Assembly (NCBI GenBank): GCA_949710005.1
Contig: OX453274.1
Coordinates: 14,694,697 to 14,758,696 of the forward strand
From: Ricordea florida
Lineage: Eukaryota > Cnidaria > Anthozoa > Corallimorpharia > Ricordeidae
Length of the DNA stretch: 64,000 bases
Direction of reading: 5' to 3'
The translations under genes and the position numbers were made by a program. The notes beneath the pieces are model-generated. The model was given only the letters and a program-made list of their open reading frames with translations. It did no database searches and was not told the DNA's origin. This document shows positions 52,201-61,200 of this stretch, one piece after another. Position 1 is the first letter of the stretch, and every line of letters starts with the position of its first letter.

Positions 52201-55200
52201 AAAGGTGTCCGTTCGCAGGCCAGGTTACCTGGCAACATTACTCCATGTGAAATTCCGACATTACGAATTCCTTGAATGATGTTTTGAAAATAATGCGAAT
52301 TTTGTGGAAACCGATTTCACTCGTCTTGGAAGTACATCCCAGCAAGAAGATCTCCGACATATACAAGAAAGAATGGTGAGAGATCGTCGTCGAGTAAGTT
52401 TGAATGCCGCACGGGAAGCGGCGACTCAAAGCAGAGATTGAGAAACGACGGTAGGGACGATAACAAGAGACATCGCAGCTAAGACAAGAACTGCTCGCTC
52501 AAAAAAAACAAAGGAATCAGCAAGGAAAAGGACCAGGAATACCATCAAGTTACCATCAAGTTAGATTGGATATTGAATTTGTTATGGATAGAAACAAAGA
52601 CTCGTTTTAGGTATACAGGACATGAGCAAGCGATTACATAACGAAATTGGCGAACAAAACTTAGCAAAATGACTTAGAACGGAAACCGAGTAGGAACGAC
52701 TTCCAGCATGCAGACAGAATCAGGGCTCCTACTCCGTGTACCGGCACAGATGACGTAGCGCATTGTTTCATCATTGTGTGTAAAATTATTCAGTAACATG
52801 TTTGTTATTGTCTGGCTTTGATTTACGTCATCTGTGCCGGTACACGGAGTAGGAGCCAGAATCAGAAGACGAACGACAAAACAGATTACCATACCGTCGT
52901 GAAAAAAGTGCCAGGAAAGGGGAAACAGAAACCAACCGCAAAGAAATGAAAGATGACAGTCACGTAGTATTAATACTGCAATGAGAATGCAAGTAGGTAT
53001 TTTTCGTAGTGAAACGTTTGCCTTCCATTTGAAAGAAATTCCCAATACAGAGATTGCAGTTGTGATAGCAATTATTTATAATTATGTGATCTGATATCAT
53101 TGCAACAGTGAAAATATATTGTAGATTTGTTTGATGTAGCAGTTATGTTCAGCATTTTCAACAGAATAGATACCAAACAATAAGTTACCGGTTCTGCAAT
53201 ATTATCACTGTTCAATGCAATTATTTGTAAATAAAGCAGATGTCGTTACGGACTTCTGAGTAGTATTTCTCTTTGCTCTATTTCTTTGCTACATATATGT
53301 ATTACGTAATTAAAAAGTTTCGTTGGGACAGACAAGTTCCATAGCCATTTCAAAATGGGTTTTTACCTTTGAGTTCCATGCATTCCTGGGAATTACTCTC
53401 TTAGCACCCACCCTTTTCCCACAAATGAAAAGTTAATTTAAGCCCTAATTTGCAAAATTAGACAACATCTTAACCTTTTTCCTTAATGCTGTTTAATTCA
53501 TTTTAATGATGTCAAATACAAATATTTAATAACAACCACAATATGCAGTTGACCTTTTACATTGGAAAAACTCTACAAGGGAGAAACTAAAGTTTGAAAT
53601 GCTAAAAGTTTTAGCTGTTTTTCTGTTTGCTGTTTTATGTATTCATTGCAAGGGTGCTGTATGTAATAACAAGTCTTTGAAGTTTCCTAAATGCCCTATG
53701 CTTTCAATCATGATTTTCCACACTAACTGTATGGACAAATGACTGCACTGGCATGATTGCCACAGGTCAGAAAATGGTAAGGGAAAAAATTCTTCAAGGT
53801 CAGTGAAAAGTAAGGGAATTTCAAATCAAGTCAGGGAAAAGTGAAATTTAATACTACTAATTTATTTCTTGCCAATTCAGCTTTGGTTTGGTGTGGTCAA
53901 GAATGTGACATGAAATGTGTTGGATTGGTAGAATTAAATGACAAGCTGATTTTGGGTTTCCAAGAAAATCAATCCTTTTTCCATGAATTGGTTATTGTAA
54001 GAAACTATCAATCCACGTACACTGTATGTGACTTTCTGAAAGCATATTAAATAAATGGGTGGAGAGGTTGGTTGTGAGAGGAGGTTGGAGGTCACTACCA
54101 GGACTAATTTGTGACTTTCCTAATTTAGTTGGTAAGGGAAATTTTACATTTGTCAGGGAAAAGTCAGGAAATTTAAAGATCTTATGGCTGTGGCAACCAT
54201 GACTAGATTCTAAGCTTAAAAGAAGAAATGGTATTGTTCAGAGTTGAGTAATTTTTACTTCCTATGATACAAACCCTATTCACAAGAAAAACAGAATTGC
54301 ATGTTGTTGTAGAGGAACAATACCTTTTCCCAGATTAGGACATACACCCCAACCCAATAACAGTATATTATGTTAAACATAAAAAATAACAATACTAATA
54401 ATAATATCAATACCAGTAATAATATTAAAAATGATAATGATAATAATATGATAATAATAATCATGATAATTGCAAAAAATGAGAAAGTACAAAAAGTAAA
54501 AATAATATAATAATAAGTAAATACGTAAATTGGGGTTTTATACCTCATAGGAAAAACCATTAGGAGTCCTTTACAAACTAGCTTCGCGAGGTTTTGCGGG
54601 AGTCGTATTTCTAGTCTAAGTATTTATTTATTTGACATTCTTAGTGATGGAACACTTCCTCTGTGGAAAACTTCTAATCTGAGATTAGATCTGTAGTCAC
54701 CATATATTGTTAGTTCCTGTTTTCAACTTTATTTCCTTTGTAAGGGTCCGACATTACACAGAGCAATCGGAGACCGGATAACCAAACAGGTAAGATGTCC
54801 AGCCCTTTTATTGTTTATTACAGACTTTTTTTTTGACCCATACTAGTCTCATTGCTGCAGTTTTCGTTGAGATCTTAAGCGACTATTTAGCGTTTTCTTG
54901 AATGTGTAAAAAATATAACTTTTGGATTTTCACTATAATTAAATTAGTTCTACAGCATATGCCGTAAAATTAGCTCAGTAAAATTAGCTCACGAATTAGC
55001 GATGACGCCTGTGTCCTGCTCTACTGTTAAGAACACTGTTCAGCCTCTTTTCACAAAAACATGCTCTCTCGATCCACTTCCCTCCTTTGTAATAAAGAAC
55101 TACGTTGATCTATTATCTCCTATGATAACTAGAATAGTCAATCAGTCACTGACAACGGGGGATTTTCCGTCACCCTTGAAGTTATCATACGTAGAACTAC

Positions 55201-58200
55201 AGACATGTTGCTAATGTTCCGTTCCTTAGCAAATTGATCGAAAAGGTTGTCGCAACACAAACGTACAACTACCTTGAAGCTTACAATTTGATGCCAACAG
55301 TGCAGTCTCCATATAGGAAACACCACTCTACGGAAACGAGCTTGCTACGTGTGACAGACGACATTCGTAGAACGATTGACCGTCGCCAAGATGTTGTATT
55401 AGTACTACTCGATTTATCAGTGGGGTTTGATACTATTGATCATACGATGTTGGTGGAAAGACTCGATTCCTACTTTGGTTTCTCAAAACAGACACTGCTG
55501 GTTCAGATCGTACCCTGAAAATCGTCAGCAATCAATGGTTACTAGAGATCGAATGTCCAGTCGTTGTGCTCTACGTTATGGTGTCCCACTAGTGCCTATA
55601 CTTGGACCATTACCTTTCACCCTGTATATCACCCCCTTTAAGATGTCATCGCTCGCCACGACTTGAATTCTCTGTTTTATGCAGATGACACTCAACTATA
55701 TATAGCGATTGATCCTGCAAATCAGACTCTATCTCTGACTGCCCTCCAAAATTGTATAGAGGATGTAATGCGATGGAACACGCAAAATATGCTAAGAAGT
55801 AATTCTAAAAAGACGGTCGTTATAATATTTACATCCCGGTTCACCAAGACACCTAATATCGAGAGCTCTCTTTTGAAAATACCGTCATTTAATTAACTGA
55901 GAGAGAGTTTGTGATCTTGGCGTTAACTTAGATAGAAACCTATCACTGACATACCATATAAACGTGACGTGTAAGAAAGCAACTAACGCCATCAGATCCA
56001 TAGATCGCATTCGCTATTACATCACCAAGCAAAATCACACCTGGACTACTGTAATAGTATCATTTATGGTCTCCCAAAACATGAAGTGGATAAACTTGAA
56101 AGAACCCAAAACACTGACGCACGCCTTATCACTGGAGCTAAACGATATGAGCACGTCAAACCTGTCTTTCGAGAACTATACTGGTTACGTTTTGAGTCAC
56201 GGCTTATATTCAAAGTTCTGCTTATCACTTTTAAAGTTATCCATGTACTTTAAAAACAGTCGTCCCTCCTACAACAACACCACCCGCAACGAAGCCTACT
56301 CATGTCCTTTAAACTACTTTTTGCTGTCCCCGTTGTGAATTCTGTGACATAACGGTGAATGTGCCTTTTCTTTCTCTGCACCTATATTATGGAACAGTCT
56401 ACCGGACTCTATACAACATCTCTTTCATCTTCTAAATCTGCCGTCAAAACATTTCTGTTTCGGAAATTTTATTTCTGATTTAATTTATGAGGAGCTTTCA
56501 TGTCACCTAACTTGTAAAGCAACTATTTTCATCTATTTTACTTATTACTGTTATAAGAACATTGTAGGTTTAAGATTTTAACTAATTTCTGTAAGCGCAC
56601 TGAGGTTTTTAAGTGCGCTCAAAAAGCGTTATTATTATGATAATTATTGTTATTTTTAAAATGCTAAATGCTTAATCAATACGAAAACAATAATTGATTA
56701 ACAACCATGTTTTCGAATATATAATTTTCTTGTCTTCCAAACTTCAGAACCAACGGAAGTGCTTTTGAGGTTTCATTGTACAGGCGCTCGTGGGTGAGGT
56801 AATGGGGAAAAGTATATGCGAAGTTGGTATGCGCAATGCGGTACCAAGAAATCACCTTAAGTTTGGTTCACATTTCAGGTTCAACTTGTAAACAGCAATG
56901 CACAACACTCCACGCTGTTTATCTTGCTGTTATCGCAGTTTTACTGCTTATGAACATTGTGTTCTGTTGGATGCTCTGGAGAATTCGTAGGAGTCCAGGT
57001 AACAGTTTTACTCTGGTGTTATCAAAGAGTGTAATACTTCCAATGCGCTGTTCTTGTCTTTTCTCTCACGATTTTCTTTAGAGAAGTGCCGAATAGTTCC
57101 TCGCGAAATGAGGCTGCTAGTCGTGTCGCTTCCGGTCAGACCACGTGGCTCGGAAGCCTGAGTAAATCAACCCGAGAGATCTTATGTACTTATGTACATA
57201 TAAGTATGCATATATATACACCCATATATGCATATATATAAATACACCTGTATATGTTGCGGGAACAAAAGACACACAAATAAACTACACGTTCATCCCT
57301 ACATGCCTGTTTCAGGGTTGGTCACTCGTCAGATCCGAAAGTTTCTATGTGTGTTTTTTTCTCCCGCAACATCTACGTCGCTCTACTTTCATGTCTTGAG
57401 CACTGTTTTACGTTATATATATATACATATTAAAGGTGTTGATTCGTAGGCCTGGTTACCTGGCAACAGTACCGCATTTGAATTTCCCCCATTGCGAATT
57501 CCGTGAATGCTTTTTTTGAAATGTAAATTTTGTGGAAACTGATTTCACTCGTCCAGGAAGTACATCCCAGCAAGAAGATCTCCGAGATATACAAGAAACA
57601 ACAGCGAGATATCGTCGTCGAGAATACTGTAAAAATCAGCTCACTATCGAAAAGCGCGATTCGATGAAGGGATACACCTACAACGCCAGGGAGAATAAAA
57701 ACAGACATCTCAGCAAAGACAACAACTGCTCGCTCAAAAACAGGCCTACGAAACAGCAGGTAAACGGACCAGGAGTTCAACCAAGTTAGGTTTGAAATTG
57801 AATGTGTTATCAGGATAGAAAAGAGATAAAAACTCCCTTTAGCTATACAGGATATGAGCGAACGATTACATAAGGAAACTGGCGAACAAAATTTACTGTG
57901 CAAAACGACTTAGAACTGAAGCCGGGTAGGAACGGCTTCAAAGATTGAAGAGGTGTCGGAAAAATGGTTCTATCAGTCTACAAACGGAATCGGAAGACGA
58001 ACAATAAACCAAATTGAAAATTCTTCGGAAAAATTATCATATCAGAGTACACTGTTAGACATAATCCGAAGGCGAACCACAATGAAAACAGATCGAGAAT
58101 TTGACGAAAATTGTGACAACAGCATGCAGAAAGAATCAGGAGACGAACGACAAAACTGATTTTCACATTGTCGTGACAAAAGTGGTTGAAAAAAGGAAAC

Positions 58201-61200
58201 AGAAACCAACCGCGAGGACATGAAAGATTACTGTCATGTATTAATTATATACTGCAATGAGAATGCAAGCAGGTATTTTTCGTAATAAAACGATAACCTT
58301 TCCATTTTGAAGAAATTCCCAATACAGAGGTTGCATTTGTGATAGCAATCATTTATAATTATGTCATTTGATATTGCAACGTTCAGTGGAAATATTGCCA
58401 ATTTGTTTGATTTGTTTGCGATTATGGGAAGCGTTTTCAACAGAAAAGATACCAAACACTGAGCAATGGTTCTGCAACATTATCAGTGATCAATGCAAAA
58501 AAGAGGATGTTGTTACTGACTTCTGACTAGTATTTATCTTTGTCATATATCATTGCTATATATGTATGTAATTAAAAGGTCTCGCTGAGACAGATAAGTT
58601 CCATAGCCTTTTCAAAATAGGTTTTTACCTTTGAGTTCCATGACCCCCTGGAAATTACTCTCCTAGCCCCCTGCCCTATTCCCACAAATGAAAAGCAGGA
58701 GCCCATGTGAAAAGTTAATTTAAACCCTACTTTACCCGTTTTCCTCAATGCTGTCTACCTCATTTTCATGATATCAAATACCAATATTTAATAACAACCA
58801 CAATACACAGTTGACCTTTTACATTGGAAATTCTCTGTACTGTGAGAAACAAATATTTGTTATGCCAAAAATTTTATATCTTTCTTTGTGATACTTACAT
58901 TCATGTGGTATCTATATTCAGAGGAAGGGGATACTTTTTTCTATACTCCTCATAACATCATTGATACCAAAGAAGGTTAGCCAAAAGCATACATTCATTG
59001 CAAGTGTGCTGTATGTAATAACAAGTACTTCAAGTTTTCAAAATGCCCTATGCTTTCAATTATGATATTCTACACTTACTATATGGAAGAATTACAGGAC
59101 TAGATTCTAAGCCTCCAAGAGGAAGTGGTATTAATTAGAGCTGTTTAACTAATACCACCTCTGATACAAGCCCTGTTCAGAAAAAAAAAAAAACTTTGTT
59201 GCATGTAATGGTGGTGGTACAATTCCTATTCTCAGATTATGACACACACCTCCAATCCCATAAAAAATATCGTACGTTAACAATAATGATAGTAATAAAA
59301 ATATCAATACCAATAATAATAATACTAATAATAACAATAAAAGTACATATAGTGATAATGATGATATAATGATAAGATGAATACAATACTTGGGGCCTTA
59401 GCTCTGATAGGAAAAAAACCATTACGGATTCTTCAAAAACTACCTTCACGAGGTTTTGCGTAGACCGTATTTCTAGTACAAATGTAAATAAGATTTATCT
59501 TAGAAAGTATTAGGAAAATATTTAACGCCCTTTGAAATCAACCTCTTCATAATGTAGTTAAATATAGCTGTGACTTTTAGCTGATCCATTTTTTAAAATA
59601 AATTTTCAATGCATTTAATGCAATTCTTGTTATTCGTTTTATTTTTTTTTTTCTAGAGTTCAAAAGAGCAGATCGGTGAGTTTGAACCAGGGTTTGTGTC
59701 CACTATAAATGATGAGCGTACCTGACATTGTAATTTAAGCAAACTGAAGTCTCCGACTTAATACGATTATTAACTTGTGCTCCAATTCGTTTCAGAAAAA
59801 CATGTTCTCGATGCGAAGAGGTTATATTAATGGTACGTCTTGTACTGTGGCACATTTTCAGCTCTATCTTCTGCTTTAATCTGAATGAATTAATCTCTTT
59901 AGTTTTCGTGCTAAAGCTTCAATACCATTTTCGTTTGACGATTTATGACTACATCTCTGTAGAATTCCATGGCAGCAGAGAATAGTGTCCAGTCCACAAG
60001 CAGTGCAAAACCCGTCAATGTGACTTACGAAATTCCAGAAAGTGAAGTTTATACGTCACCTTGTCCATCAAGTAGAAGCTGGGAAATGAAGCGGAAAGAA
60101 GTCAACATTATTAAAGTAATTGGTAAAGGAGCCTTCTCTCAAGTTGCCAAGGCAACAGCGCAAGGCATAAGTGAGGATAAAGGAGAGATGACAGTAGCAG
60201 TAAAAATGTTAAAAGGTGCGTAGCATACAACTTTATTAATTTCATCTCAAGGCAGTAAATCATACCGCGTACTTACCGGCAGAAGCATGTATACAATGCT
60301 GTGTATAATGTTCTTTACGTTACACGATTACCTATCTGATATTCATACCCACACCTTGAATGATTGATTGTAAGCACATATGTGTTCCGCAAATAATAAG
60401 CAACAGCAAAGTAAATGAAAATAATGTTCAAGGGTGAGTTATGGATTTGTGTGTTTTTGGTGATCAGCGGATGCTCCTGAGTCAGACAGGAAGGACCTGT
60501 TGTCAGAACTGGAACTGATGAAAAAAATGAAACCTCACCCTCATGTTATCAAGTTGATTGGATGCGTAACAGAGTCTGGTAATTTGGATTTCGATTATAA
60601 CTGCTGTAGAGGAGTAAAACGTTATTCACTGTCCATGTTTCTATTTGTGTTTGTATTTTTTCTAACAAAAAATTCATTCAGTTTCCTTTCCTTCGTCTCT
60701 TTTTCCAGATCCATTGCTTGTTGTTATTGAGTATGTGCCGCACGGTGATCTGCTGGGCTACTTGAGAAAGAGTCGAGGGCTCAATGACACCTATTTTAAA
60801 GACCCGGATGTGAAGCCACAAACGAGTTTAACAGCGGAACAGCTTTTGAGGTTTGCCTGGCAGATTGCTGATGGAATGTGTTATTTATCCTCTAGAAAGG
60901 TACACTAACTAGTCTTTTTTCGGGCTTCTTTTTGTTGGAAAGAGAACTATTTTTCCTGCTGTCAAATTGCCAGTTTACTCTCGAGACTTTTCAGCGTGTA
61001 ACCATAAAGAAGTAGAACTCTTGTTTTACGAATTTTGCCTCAAGAACAGCTCATTGCTAATGGCATTCTTTCATCTTAACATGTGTTTGAGCCTTTTCTC
61101 TTTGGGTGAAATGTCCATCACAGAGTTCGAAATTCAGATATGACGAGAGAATACTTTTTCATTTGCAAAGCAACTTGCAACTTGTAAATAGTAGAGAGAC

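Larger units (their letters stand above)
52041..54620 (+). repeat. 2.6 kb dispersed repeat, copy 1
   Basis: It matches 57097-59485 in the same orientation from a TTCCTCGCGAA start, through a variable TA-rich tract and the GGAAGTACATCCCAGCAAGA block, to a CGAGGTTTTGCG end. It has no intact ORF and probably is a non-autonomous or decayed transposon. A MITE sits at 52724. Confidence 0.7.

Noticed and set aside
52238-58166. Related short ORFs in the two 2.4-2.6 kb repeats
   Set aside because: They are not conserved in frame between the two copies; the repeats look non-coding.
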